A DNA stretch of 64,000 nt, taken from Aequoribacter fuscus (GTDB taxonomy: Bacteria; Pseudomonadota; Gammaproteobacteria; Pseudomonadales; Halieaceae). The notes beneath the pieces are model-generated. The model was given only the letters and a program-made list of their open reading frames with translations, was not told the origin of the DNA and did not search any database. Every line of letters starts with the position of its first letter. Within the stretch, counting starts at the first letter, position 1. Position numbers and translations under genes: made by a program. The stretch lies in the NCBI RefSeq assembly GCF_009910365.1, contig NZ_CP036423.1, positions 62,001-126,000 of the forward strand, given 5' to 3'. Positions 8,675-16,891 of the stretch are shown piece after piece.

Positions 8675-9751
8675 TTACGCGGCAACGGCCTTGGATGTCT
8701 GCTGCTGCGGCGCATTAAGCGCAGAGATGCGGACACCTCGCCATAGATCTGCCGCTAGTGATGTGGGAGAGTCGGTTGCACCGGCGCGAATCCAGCGCGC
8801 CAAGGTCGCGGCAACATTCGGAAAGTTAATCGATGACTGTTGCCTCAGGTTTTGTAAAAACGCGCTCAAGGCCTCGGGGTCAAGGGTGTCACACACGTTG
8901 GCAAGCCCGAGTTGATCTAGCGCTAGGGCGTTACTGCTCTGTTCCATCTGGCCGCGCATTGGGAACGTCAGTACGGGTTTGCCCCATTGCAAACACTCAC
9001 TGATCAGCTCGAAACCCGAGTTGCAGATGACGCCTTTACAGTTGGCTAGATCGTACTTAAAGCCCTGGTAGTCGGTCGGACAGGTCGTGACATTCGTGAG
9101 TGTTTCGCTTTGTACCTCGGGTGAATACTGGCGAAACTCTACTTCAGGATGTGTTTGCAGCCACTGTGTTACGGTTTTTTGATTTTCAAAGGGTAAGTAA
9201 ACCAGTACATGGTTACCCGTTGTGGGTACGGTCTCTGGTAGGTCAATGATGGGGGGGCAGATGCTCTGACTAAAGGGGTACCAATGCAGACCGACAGATC
9301 GGGTTGTAGGAGCGAATAAGCGCATGATGGTTTTTGATAACCCGTTGGCTTTTGCCACAGGTGAGGAGCCATCGAAAGCGTATTGATGCCCAATGCCGAT
9401 GCACTCGCGCCCTCGCAGCTTGGCGGCCCACGCCGTCACGGGCTCGTAGTCGCTGATTATTAAATCGTAACTACTAAGGTCGAGCTGTATCACATCTCGA
9501 ATAAAAGCAGGTATGTTGTTGGTGCGTAACGTGTCGAGGTAGTGCAACTTCCCCTCGCGCGAGGCAAAGGTAAGACCGCTGCGCCACTCGAAGTCGCCGA
9601 AACACTCCATGTCAAACAGCCGACTTTTGGATCGGCCGGTAAATAGCCAGGTCACATCAAGTTCTGGGTATCGAGCCAGTTCTTTTGCCATTGCTCGCGC
9701 GCGGCTAATATGCCCTTGTCCCGTGCCTTGAACGCCATACAAAATTCGCAT
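8675..9751 (-). CDS. MJ1255/VC2487 family glycosyltransferase
   Basis: GT-B fold glycosyltransferase of a family resembling MurG and UDP-glucuronosyltransferases; acceptor unknown. The N-terminal Rossmann half starts MRILYGVQGTGQGHISRA, the nucleotide-sugar/acceptor loop diagnostic of this family. The C-terminal half has KGVICNSGFELISECLQWGK, matching the donor-sugar binding region. The ATG at 9751 is chosen over 9766 because it starts the first strand directly and its ATG shares one base with the preceding stop codon (TAATG). That coupling to a PAP2 phosphatase suggests a joint job on a lipid-linked glycan. 358 aa, the normal length. Confidence 0.82.
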   Translation of the reverse strand: MRILYGVQGTGQGHISRARAMAKELARYPELDVTWLFTGRSKSRLFDMECFGDFEWRSGLTFASREGKLHYLDTLRTNNIPAFIRDVIQLDLSSYDLIISDYEPVTAWAAKLRGRECIGIGHQYAFDGSSPVAKANGLSKTIMRLFAPTTRSVGLHWYPFSQSICPPIIDLPETVPTTGNHVLVYLPFENQKTVTQWLQTHPEVEFRQYSPEVQSETLTNVTTCPTDYQGFKYDLANCKGVICNSGFELISECLQWGKPVLTFPMRGQMEQSSNALALDQLGLANVCDTLDPEALSAFLQNLRQQSSINFPNVAATLARWIRAGATDSPTSLAADLWRGVRISALNAPQQQTSKAVAA

Positions 9752-10278
9752 TAGATAAGCCCCCAATAGGCTGCATTAGTAAAAGCGACGGCTGTACCAA
9801 GCAATGCCCCGGCGATGATGTCGCCAGGGAAATGCACGCCTAATACGACGCGTGATAGAGCCACGCAACTTGCCCAAATCAGTAGTACGGGCATAAACCC
9901 GCCCACAGCAAGGCTTAACAGAATGGCAAGCGCAAACGCCGCAGAGCTGTGACCGCTTGGAAAGGAAAATCGGTCAGACGCTACAACGATACTGTGAAAT
10001 CCGTTCAGTTTTTCAGGTGGTCGCAAGCGTTTTAATGAGTTTTTTAGTGGCCAGTACAGTGCGCGTTCGAGTAGCATCGTGGAGGCCAAGGCTAGCACCA
10101 CTAGCTGGGGCATTGGATGTAGCATCATTAGTACAATAGCGACCAGAATATGTAGCAACCCGTCGCCGGTTTTGGAGAATATCCGCGCCATGGGTACGCA
10201 AAAGGTACAACGCGTAAGCCCAGTGATTTTTGCAAACAAGGCGTGGTCGACATTTTGTAGGCTAGATAAAATATTCAT
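9751..10278 (-). CDS. PAP2 family membrane phosphatase
   Basis: Integral membrane lipid phosphatase, likely acting on undecaprenyl diphosphate or a phosphatidic-acid-like lipid on the periplasmic face. The three signature blocks are all present: KNSLKRLRPP (K-x6-RP), FPSGHSSA and SRVVLGVHFPGD. Four or five hydrophobic segments surround them. The ATG at 10278 (MNILSSL) is preferred; an in-frame ATG at 10308 would add ten residues. It lies head to head with the amidotransferase gene, about 56 bp apart, and is translationally coupled to the glycosyltransferase downstream. Confidence 0.85.
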   Translation of the reverse strand: MNILSSLQNVDHALFAKITGLTRCTFCVPMARIFSKTGDGLLHILVAIVLMMLHPMPQLVVLALASTMLLERALYWPLKNSLKRLRPPEKLNGFHSIVVASDRFSFPSGHSSAAFALAILLSLAVGGFMPVLLIWASCVALSRVVLGVHFPGDIIAGALLGTAVAFTNAAYWGLI

Positions 10279-10334
10279 AGTGCCAAGAATGCGAGGCGCT
10301 GATGGCATTTATGTGACCGTTTTTTGGAGCTTTT

Positions 10335-11069
10335 ATGAAATCTCTCGCGATTTTAAAAACCGATTCGGTGCGACCCGAATGGGCTGAGCGGTTCGGCGAG
10401 TACCCGGATATGTTCCAGACGGTGTTAAAGTGGGCTAACCCCAATTTACAGTTTTCGGTGTATGACGTGCAGTTGGGTGAGTACCCCGACCGTAAAGACC
10501 AACATGGTGCGTACCTGGTAACCGGCTCGAAAGCGGGTGTGTACGAGGACCATGAGTGGCTGCCGCCATTAGAAAATTTTGTGCGTGACCTGGTGCAGGC
10601 TGAGATCCCGCTGATCGGAATTTGCTTTGGTCATCAGTTAGTCGCGCAGGCACTGGGTGGACATGTCGGCAAATCCGATAGGGGATGGGGTGTGGGTGTA
10701 CATCGTCACCAATGGCGGTCTAAACCCGACTGGCTGCCTATGCCCGCCGACGATTTTAAGGTGTTGGTGAGCCACCAAGATCAGGTGCAGCAAGCGCCGA
10801 CTGGACTCGAGGTGTTGGCGAGTAGCGACTTTTGCCCCATCGCGGCTTTATACAAGCGCGGTTCTGTACTGACGTTTCAGGGGCATCCAGAGTTTGTGCC
10901 AGAGTACTCCCGGGCCCTCATGGTCTCTCGCGAAGACCGGATAGGCGATGACGCTTTGCCCAAAGCCTTGGCCAGTTTAAGCCAAGGCCATGATGGCGAC
11001 GCCTTGGCCAGCGTCATTGTCGCGTTTTTACAAGACGCTAAATCACCACTCGCCGGTATTGGGCATTGA
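10335..11069 (+). CDS. Class I glutamine amidotransferase-like protein
   Basis: Resembles stand-alone GMP synthase-type glutaminase domains (GATase1). The predicted triad is visible: the nucleophile elbow GICFGHQ with Cys97, and His184/Glu186 in FQGHPEF. At 244 aa it lacks the ATP-pyrophosphatase domain of GuaA, so it is either a hydrolase, such as those acting on gamma-glutamyl compounds, or the glutaminase of an unlinked synthetase. A GGAG ribosome site precedes the ATG. The 3' end overlaps the convergent glyoxalase-like gene by 27 bp. The true substrate cannot be read from the sequence. Confidence 0.82.
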   Translation: MKSLAILKTDSVRPEWAERFGEYPDMFQTVLKWANPNLQFSVYDVQLGEYPDRKDQHGAYLVTGSKAGVYEDHEWLPPLENFVRDLVQAEIPLIGICFGHQLVAQALGGHVGKSDRGWGVGVHRHQWRSKPDWLPMPADDFKVLVSHQDQVQQAPTGLEVLASSDFCPIAALYKRGSVLTFQGHPEFVPEYSRALMVSREDRIGDDALPKALASLSQGHDGDALASVIVAFLQDAKSPLAGIGH

Positions 11070-11483
11070 TGCCCAGGGTTCGGCCGGGGGCAGAGATTCG
11101 CCAGCTTGCAGCAGTTCGATGGAAATGCCGTCGGGCGATCGCACAAAGGCCATGTGGCCATCACGGGGAGGGCGATTAATGGTGACGCCACCGGCTTGTA
11201 AGCGCTCACACAGCTCGTAAATGTTAGCCACTCTGTACGCGAGGTGTCCGAAGTTGCGGCCGCCGGTGTACGCTTCTGGGTCCCAGTTATAGGTGATTTC
11301 TACCAAGGGTGCTTTGCGCTCTTTGGCCAGGTCGATATCGTCGGGCGCTGCTAAAAATACCAAAGTAAAGCGGCCCTGCTCGCTGTCGTAGCGATTGACC
11401 TCGACAAGACCTAACAAATCGCAAAAGAAATGCAGCGTAGCGTCTAGGTCACTGGCGCGAATCATGGTGTGTAGATATTGCAT
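11043..11483 (-). CDS. Glyoxalase I-like VOC family protein
   Basis: Likely lactoylglutathione lyase, converting the methylglyoxal-glutathione hemithioacetal to S-lactoylglutathione. The 146-aa protein keeps the four metal ligands of GloA in context: His in YLHTMIRA, Glu in LVEITYNWD, His in FGHLAYRV and Glu in ISIELLQ. The pattern VEITYNWD is close to LELTYNW of bacterial GloA. It is slightly longer than E. coli GloA (135 aa) at the C terminus. Other VOC enzymes such as dioxygenases use different ligand sets, so a lyase is favoured but not proven. Confidence 0.8.
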   Translation of the reverse strand: MQYLHTMIRASDLDATLHFFCDLLGLVEVNRYDSEQGRFTLVFLAAPDDIDLAKERKAPLVEITYNWDPEAYTGGRNFGHLAYRVANIYELCERLQAGGVTINRPPRDGHMAFVRSPDGISIELLQAGESLPPAEPWASMPNTGEW

Positions 11484-11492
11484 GGGTTTATC

Positions 11493-12305
11493 CTAATGGG
11501 TCGATAAAAACTGTTTAATCACGTCACGGTAGCTGCGGCTGACCTTGAGCCTAGTGCCATTGCTAAGCGTGAGCGTGTACTCGCCGTTGGTCAACGCTTG
11601 AGCGCCCGTTATCAGATTGACGTTGACGATGGTAGAACGGTGCACGCGTAAAAAAACGTCTGGATTGAGCTTTTCGCTGAGCTGGCGCATCGTAATGCGC
11701 ATAATATGAGTGTTGCCCTGCGCATGCACACACATGTAATCACCGGCAGCATCCACCCACTCGATGTCGGCGACTCGAATTAGGGTGATATCGCTACCGT
11801 CTTTAATCGCTATTTTTTCAGGCCAAGTATCGCCTTTCTTTGTATTTTCGGTGTCGGTCGCGCTGATCTCTTTGGGGTGTTTGGTGGTTGCGCTCATCAT
11901 TAAGTCGAGTAATGCTTGTTTCGAACTGTCACTCTTCTCGAAGCTTAGGCGTTCAGCAGCTCTTGTTACGGCATCGGTTAAGCGGTCAATTTCAACGGGT
12001 TTGAGCAGGTAATCGATGGCGTGCACCTTGAAGGCATCGACGGCGTACTCGTCGTATGCTGTGGTAAACACAATTAATGGCAGAGTGTCACTTTGCAGCT
12101 TTGCAATGACATCAAAGCCATTCATGCCCGGCATTTGTATATCTAAAAACACGACGTCGGGGTTTAGCTCACCGATCATTTCCACGGCTTCAAAACCATT
12201 ACTTGCCTGCCCAATGACTTCGACATTGGGCAGTGTCTCTAGACGACGCAGCAAGCCACGGCGGGCCAGCTCTTCATCATCAACTATCAGTGCACGTAGG
12301 CTCAT
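11493..12305 (-). CDS. LytTR-type DNA-binding response regulator
   Basis: Two-component response regulator, 270 aa. The receiver domain (about 1-125) has the acidic pocket IVDDEE, the phosphoacceptor Asp55 in VVFLDIQMPGMNG, and the switch lysine in YLLKPVE. The C-terminal LytTR domain (about 165-265) has IEWVDAAGDYMCVHAQGNTH and FLRVHRSTIVNVN, typical of the AlgR/LytR fold that binds DNA direct repeats. It begins two bases after the sensor kinase stop, so the pair forms an operon. Target genes are unknown; no obvious paired repeats were picked out in the flanks. Confidence 0.92.
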   Translation of the reverse strand: MSLRALIVDDEELARRGLLRRLETLPNVEVIGQASNGFEAVEMIGELNPDVVFLDIQMPGMNGFDVIAKLQSDTLPLIVFTTAYDEYAVDAFKVHAIDYLLKPVEIDRLTDAVTRAAERLSFEKSDSSKQALLDLMMSATTKHPKEISATDTENTKKGDTWPEKIAIKDGSDITLIRVADIEWVDAAGDYMCVHAQGNTHIMRITMRQLSEKLNPDVFLRVHRSTIVNVNLITGAQALTNGEYTLTLSNGTRLKVSRSYRDVIKQFLSTH

Positions 12306-12307
12306 GG

Positions 12308-13393
12308 TTATGCCTCTTGGCTAAAAGGGATGTTAATGGTTACTGTTAATCCGTGTGGAAGCGTAGGCCCTAGTTTTAAACTTTGGCTTCTACCGTAAAG
12401 CGCTTTTAGTCGCTCTCGGCAGTTTTCTAGACCAACGCCACTGCCTTTGGGTGTGATGCCCTGACTAAAATCTAAACCGGGCCCGTTGTCAGAAATAATC
12501 AACTGCAAATCATCGCCGTCTTTGTGGGCGCTAATGCCAATAGCGCCGCCTTTTACCGACTGGCTAATACCATATTTAATGGCATTTTCGACCAAGGGTT
12601 GCAGTATCAAAGAGGGGACCAAGGCATGTTTGACCTCGGGGTTAATAGAGAAAAGGACTTCAAGGCGACTACCAAAGCGCACCTGCTCGATATCTAAATA
12701 AAGTTTTAGTGCCGCTACTTCTTGATCGACCGTAATTTGGGTCATGGGGTCGGTTTCTAGCGAGTGGCGCAGAAACCTCGACAGCTTGTTGATCATGTCA
12801 GAGGCTAAGTTGGTGTCCTTATCAAGTACCAGGGTCGAAATGGCATTCAAGGTATTGAACAAAAAATGCGGATTAAGCTGGTAGCGCAACATTTTCAATT
12901 GCGCTTCGTTGGCCACCGATGCCGCCGTCAGCGCCCGGGCTTTGGCGTCTTGCAGCAAAATATAGTACTTGATTCCGAAGTACAGGGCACTCCAGCCAAA
13001 CATCACCCAGGCAGCAGAAATCGCGCCTTCTAAATAGCTGTAAAATTCCGCGCTGGATTCAATGCCAAAAGCGGCTTTTTGCTCGGGGAATAGTGAAAAA
13101 AAGATGAACGTACGAGCGACCATCCAAAGCACACCCGCAAAATAAGAGCCCAGCAAAAAGGGTAGGACCCTGGCGACAAAACGCATATCCCAGGTCAGAC
13201 GATAAGCCCAGCGTAAACCCAAGGTCAGGGCCATGCCGACAGCGGCGATGATTGGGACATAGAATCCATAGTTGTCGGGTGGATCACCCCAAACCGTCGC
13301 GCCTAAGTAAAACGATAGAGCCCAACCAGCCCAGCCGCCGGCTTGCAGCAACCAAAATAGGCGGTGTTTTTGATCGGGGTCGAGTAGATTCAT
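12308..13393 (-). CDS. LytS/YehU-type sensor histidine kinase
   Basis: Membrane sensor kinase of the His_kinase/PF06580 class, 361 aa. The N-terminal 150 residues contain four to five hydrophobic segments and no recognisable ligand domain. The phosphoacceptor His176 lies in RYQLNPHFLFNTLNAIS, the family hallmark. The HATPase_c region has LVENAIKYG (N box), ISDNGPGLDF (G1) and GSGVGLENCRERL (G2). Partner of the LytTR regulator directly downstream. The signal sensed cannot be inferred. Confidence 0.92.
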   Translation of the reverse strand: MNLLDPDQKHRLFWLLQAGGWAGWALSFYLGATVWGDPPDNYGFYVPIIAAVGMALTLGLRWAYRLTWDMRFVARVLPFLLGSYFAGVLWMVARTFIFFSLFPEQKAAFGIESSAEFYSYLEGAISAAWVMFGWSALYFGIKYYILLQDAKARALTAASVANEAQLKMLRYQLNPHFLFNTLNAISTLVLDKDTNLASDMINKLSRFLRHSLETDPMTQITVDQEVAALKLYLDIEQVRFGSRLEVLFSINPEVKHALVPSLILQPLVENAIKYGISQSVKGGAIGISAHKDGDDLQLIISDNGPGLDFSQGITPKGSGVGLENCRERLKALYGRSQSLKLGPTLPHGLTVTINIPFSQEA

Positions 13394-13463
13394 TGCCAGA
13401 GTATAACGGATCGCGTCTGTCTTGCGCGGTTATCTGTCGCAGCGCAGTTTCGATTAATCGTAT

Positions 13464-13946
13464 TTATGAAGCGGCGAATTCGGTTAAGGCGGTACCGCTC
13501 AAGCGATACCCAATCCATTCGCTCATGGCAACCGCTCCCACGCTCTCGTAAAACTCGATCGAGGGTGTATTCCAATCCAGCACATTCCATTCAAAGCGCT
13601 CACATCCCTCGCTTACCGCTTTTTTGGCCAGATACTTTAGTAAGGCCAGGCCGGCGCCTTTACCGCGGTGTTCGGGCTCTACAAACAAGTCCTCGAGGAA
13701 AATGCCGTGTTTGCCACGCCAGGTACTGAAGTTGTAAAAGTACAGTGCAAAGCCTACGTTAGTGTCGCCGATGTCACACAGCACGGCATGAACTCGTGCC
13801 TTATCGCCAAACAGGGCGGTGTGTAAATCGTGTTCTGTAGCGACCACCGCATCGGGTTCTTTTTCGTAGATCGCCAGCGCGGTTATAAGCTCAAGAATAC
13901 GAGGCACGTCTGCAGGCGTGGCCGCGCGAATATCAATCTGATTCAT
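13464..13946 (-). CDS. GNAT family N-acetyltransferase
   Basis: Acetyl-CoA dependent acyltransferase, 160 aa, single GNAT domain. The acetyl-CoA loop RGKGAGLALLKYLA (motif A) and the preceding strand GIFLEDLFVEPEHRGKG are clear. EDLFV and FEWNVLDWNTPSIEFYESVGA are close to the spermidine/spermine and thialysine acetyltransferase subgroup, so a small amine acceptor is plausible, though unproven. It runs in the same direction as the potassium channel gene upstream, 13 bp apart, and may be co-transcribed with it. Confidence 0.85.
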   Translation of the reverse strand: MNQIDIRAATPADVPRILELITALAIYEKEPDAVVATEHDLHTALFGDKARVHAVLCDIGDTNVGFALYFYNFSTWRGKHGIFLEDLFVEPEHRGKGAGLALLKYLAKKAVSEGCERFEWNVLDWNTPSIEFYESVGAVAMSEWIGYRLSGTALTEFAAS

Positions 13947-13959
13947 GGTGGAACGTACC

Positions 13960-14385
13960 TCACTGCATATCCCAGTCTTTGCGCATTTCTAAGTACAAGA
14001 ACGACGCCGTCCAAGTAATCAAAACCAAACCGGTCAGCGATTCGATGCCCGCTAAAAAACGCAAATGCCCTGTGGGCTCAATGTCGCCGTAACCGAGTGT
14101 GGTATAGGTCGTAAAAGAAAAATAGGCGGCGTCAGTGAGAGAACCGTTGAATGCACCACCAAGTTGCCCCCAATTCTCGCCGCGATGCATGTAGTAATAC
14201 GCGAGTGCAAAAATCCATACCTGCAGCGCATGGGCGATAAGTGATGCAATCACGCCAATGACGATGCGGAAGCGGTGTCGAATCCGCAGCCGCGGTAAGA
14301 ATTTTGTTAGCCGATACAAGAATTCGTAGTGCAAACCAACGGCTACCGCGACGACTAAACTGTTTGCTATCCAAATATGAATCAC
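13960..14385 (-). CDS. Two-pore-domain-like potassium channel protein
   Basis: Small ion channel subunit, 141 aa. The selectivity filter TTLGYGD sits at residues 95-101 inside a pore loop, flanked by a hydrophobic helix at about 42-64 and another at about 108-130; a further N-terminal hydrophobic stretch (4-20) makes three membrane segments. GYGD predicts K+ selectivity. There is no RCK/TrkA-N regulatory domain, so it resembles short prokaryotic Ion_trans_2 proteins often annotated only as ion channel proteins. Ligand and gating are unknown. Confidence 0.83.
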   Translation of the reverse strand: MIHIWIANSLVVAVAVGLHYEFLYRLTKFLPRLRIRHRFRIVIGVIASLIAHALQVWIFALAYYYMHRGENWGQLGGAFNGSLTDAAYFSFTTYTTLGYGDIEPTGHLRFLAGIESLTGLVLITWTASFLYLEMRKDWDMQ

Positions 14386-14576
14386 GGGGCTCTCCTGTGC
14401 GCGTCAGTATACTCGGTATGCTGAAAATTACCTGTTTTAATCCGTTTGGAAATATTGTTTTTTTACACATTGGGAGTAATCTGCGAAGCGTCCACCCAGC
14501 CGCTGTCACAGCACCTATCTGGCGCTAGAGCATCTCTTCTTGGTGGTTCTTAGACTCTTATCTGGAGCGCAATTGC

Positions 14577-16031
14577 GTGCTAAAAACTCTTGTCGTTGTC
14601 GACGCCCCTACCGCTGATTTAGTCATGGATGCGGCTGAAATAATTTCGTTCGATACTTATCTGAGCGATTATCCAAAATTAGGCCAGGCCAAGCGTCGAG
14701 TATTGAATTTATGCGACACCGAGCACTATTTATCCAAAGGTTACTATTGCTCGCTATTAGCGGAAGCACGACAGCACAAGGTGCTGCCTTCGGTACAGAC
14801 CATTAACGAATTACGTCAAACCAGCCAAGATGCCGATTGGTGGATTGAACTGCCGACCGCCATCGTCAGCTCGATTGAGGTGACTGCCGAGCCGATTGAG
14901 TTTTCGGTATTCGTCGGACGCTGCTTAGAAGCCAAATGGGCGCGCTTAGCCAGGCACCTATTCGAACGATTTCCAGCACCGCTACTGCGCGTGAATTTGG
15001 CGTTTGGTCCCAATTTGCGAGTCCGCGTCGCACGAATGGGTTTAAACGAGGTGTCAGTCGAAGAGCGAACGTTTTTCGAAGATGCCCTGTCGCGGTACGT
15101 CAGCGAGGGTTGGCGCAAGCCTGTCTCTGCTCGCAAGTTCCGCTGGGATTTAGCGATTCTGGTCGACCCCAATGAACCCTTGCCACCCAGTGATAAAGAG
15201 GCGATTAGACGTTTTGGGAAAGCGGCCAGTAAGCTGGGGATCAACACCGAGTTAATTACCCATCAAGACGTGACGCGACTGACGCAGTTTGATGCTTTGT
15301 TTATTCGCGAGACCACGGCCATTGACCACCCCACCTATCGCATGGCCAGTTTGGCCGAGCGCGAGGGTTTGGTGGTTATGGATGACCCAAAGTCGATTTT
15401 GCGATGCTGCAATAAGGTGTTTTTACACGACGCCTTTGCTTATAGCCAGGTGCCCAGTTTAAAAACTAAGGTGGTCGCTGACGCCAGCGAAGCGACATTG
15501 GACATGCTTGAAGGTCTTTTTACTTACCCGATGGTTATTAAGCTGCCAGAGAGCTCGTTCTCGTTAGGTGTATTTAAAGTCGATAATCGAGAGGCACTGA
15601 TACAACGGTTACAAGATCTGTTAACCAATACCGCCTTGGTCTTAGTACAAGAATTTTGCTTTACCGAATTTGATTGGCGCATCGGCGTGCTAAACGGCAA
15701 ACCGATTTATGCTTGTCGTTACCACATGGCGCGCAAGCATTGGCAGATCTACAATCATGGCGCCGCACGCTCTAAATCGGGTGGGTTTGACGCTATGCCG
15801 ACGTTTGAGGTGCCCACGAAAGTGCTTGCGGCAGCCGTTAAAGCTTGTGCTGTGGTCGGTAACGGTTTGTACGGTGTGGACTTAAAGCAACGTGGAGAAT
15901 CGGTGTATGTGATCGAGGTCAACGACAATCCGAGTATCGATCACGGTGTCGAAAACCGCTATCTTGGCGACGAACTTTATATGATTGTAATGTCTGAATT
16001 TGCCGCCAGGCTTGAGACGCGAGGCCGCTAA
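14577..16031 (+). CDS. RimK-like ATP-grasp ligase with RLAN domain
   Basis: ATP-dependent carboxylate-amine ligase of the RimK family, 484 aa. The N-terminal third (about 1-150) fits the RimK-like ATP-grasp N-terminal (RLAN) domain, with TYLSDYPKLGQAKRRVLNLC near the start. The ATP-grasp fold follows from about 200, with the Mg/ATP residues in VQEFCFTEFDWRIGVLNGK and VIEVNDNPSIDHGVE. The GTG start is supported by a TGGAGCG ribosome site. The family makes peptide or amino-acid conjugates, but the substrate here is unknown. No peptidase or acetyltransferase partner is fused or adjacent in the same direction. A hairpin overlaps its stop codon. Confidence 0.83.
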   Translation: MLKTLVVVDAPTADLVMDAAEIISFDTYLSDYPKLGQAKRRVLNLCDTEHYLSKGYYCSLLAEARQHKVLPSVQTINELRQTSQDADWWIELPTAIVSSIEVTAEPIEFSVFVGRCLEAKWARLARHLFERFPAPLLRVNLAFGPNLRVRVARMGLNEVSVEERTFFEDALSRYVSEGWRKPVSARKFRWDLAILVDPNEPLPPSDKEAIRRFGKAASKLGINTELITHQDVTRLTQFDALFIRETTAIDHPTYRMASLAEREGLVVMDDPKSILRCCNKVFLHDAFAYSQVPSLKTKVVADASEATLDMLEGLFTYPMVIKLPESSFSLGVFKVDNREALIQRLQDLLTNTALVLVQEFCFTEFDWRIGVLNGKPIYACRYHMARKHWQIYNHGAARSKSGGFDAMPTFEVPTKVLAAAVKACAVVGNGLYGVDLKQRGESVYVIEVNDNPSIDHGVENRYLGDELYMIVMSEFAARLETRGR

Positions 16032-16038
16032 GCCTCGC
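16019..16038 (+). terminator. Probable intrinsic terminator after RimK-like gene
   Basis: Perfect 7-bp stem GCGAGGC/GCCTCGC with a 6-nt loop containing the TAA stop codon, followed by CTTTCT. It is the only stem-loop in the 21-bp gap before the convergent methyltransferase gene and could serve both directions weakly. Confidence 0.6.
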
Positions 16039-16052
16039 CTTTCTGGTATGAC

Positions 16053-16880
16053 TTAGGCCCTAGCCGTCACGAGCCAGGCACGTCCCGGTAAGCTTAAGCC
16101 TGATTCTGTCATATGAGCCTCGAAGGCGGCGCGAGCTGCTGCGATGGCGGCCTCTTGCTGCTCGCCCTGCAGTTCTTTAACGACGCGCGCAACGGGACCC
16201 ACAAAGCGTTGGTAGTTCATGACCTCATCAAGATCTGCACCCAAATACATACCGGCCTCGATGCTTTGATGCTCGATACTGTGAAAACCTGCCTGTGTCA
16301 GAATATCGGTACAGTAGTTAGGGTTGGCCAGCGCGAACGGACCTGGGTCGGTAGGTTGTGGCGCAGGATCTAAGGGCGGTAAAAAGGGCGCTACCGCTCG
16401 CCCTGGCAATGACATCCAGGGATTTTGGTCAGGCGCTTGCCAACAGATAAATACAAGGCGACCGTTGGGTTTAAGCTGCGCGTGCAGATGCCCAAAAGCC
16501 TCGTAGGGGTCGGCAAAAAACATGACCCCAAACCGCGAAAATATCAGATCAAACTGATGCATAGTGTCGTAGACGCATGCGTCTTTCACGATCAGCTCAA
16601 TGTTGTCATAACCCGCTGCGCGTTCCTTTGCCCGGTTGATCATGGGCTCTGATAAATCAACCCCCGTGACCTGTGCCCCCGATTGAGCCAGTGCGAGAGT
16701 CGTTGCCCCGCAACCACAGCCGACATCCAATACGCGCTCTTCGGATTGCGCTGCGGCTTTGGCAATCGCCTGTGCCGACAGAGGTTCTAGCATGGCGTCT
16801 AGATTGGCTTGCGCGGCCACCCAGCTTGGGCCAGCAGTATCATTCCAGTACACCTTTTGAGCTGAGTTGTCTTGGGACAT
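16053..16880 (-). CDS. Class I SAM-dependent methyltransferase
   Basis: 275-aa cytoplasmic methyltransferase. The SAM-binding loop is LDVGCGCGATTLALA, followed by VTGVDLSEPMINRAKERA and the motif II/III region DLIFSRFGVMFFADP. The general pattern resembles UbiE/ubiquinone-type and small-molecule methyltransferases; no substrate can be assigned. It starts 11 bp after the stop codon of the copper-type TonB receptor and reads the same way, so the two are probably one operon. That context hints at a chelator or metal-related substrate, which is inference only. Confidence 0.85.
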   Translation of the reverse strand: MSQDNSAQKVYWNDTAGPSWVAAQANLDAMLEPLSAQAIAKAAAQSEERVLDVGCGCGATTLALAQSGAQVTGVDLSEPMINRAKERAAGYDNIELIVKDACVYDTMHQFDLIFSRFGVMFFADPYEAFGHLHAQLKPNGRLVFICWQAPDQNPWMSLPGRAVAPFLPPLDPAPQPTDPGPFALANPNYCTDILTQAGFHSIEHQSIEAGMYLGADLDEVMNYQRFVGPVARVVKELQGEQQEAAIAAARAAFEAHMTESGLSLPGRAWLVTARA

Positions 16881-16891
16881 AAGCGGCTACC

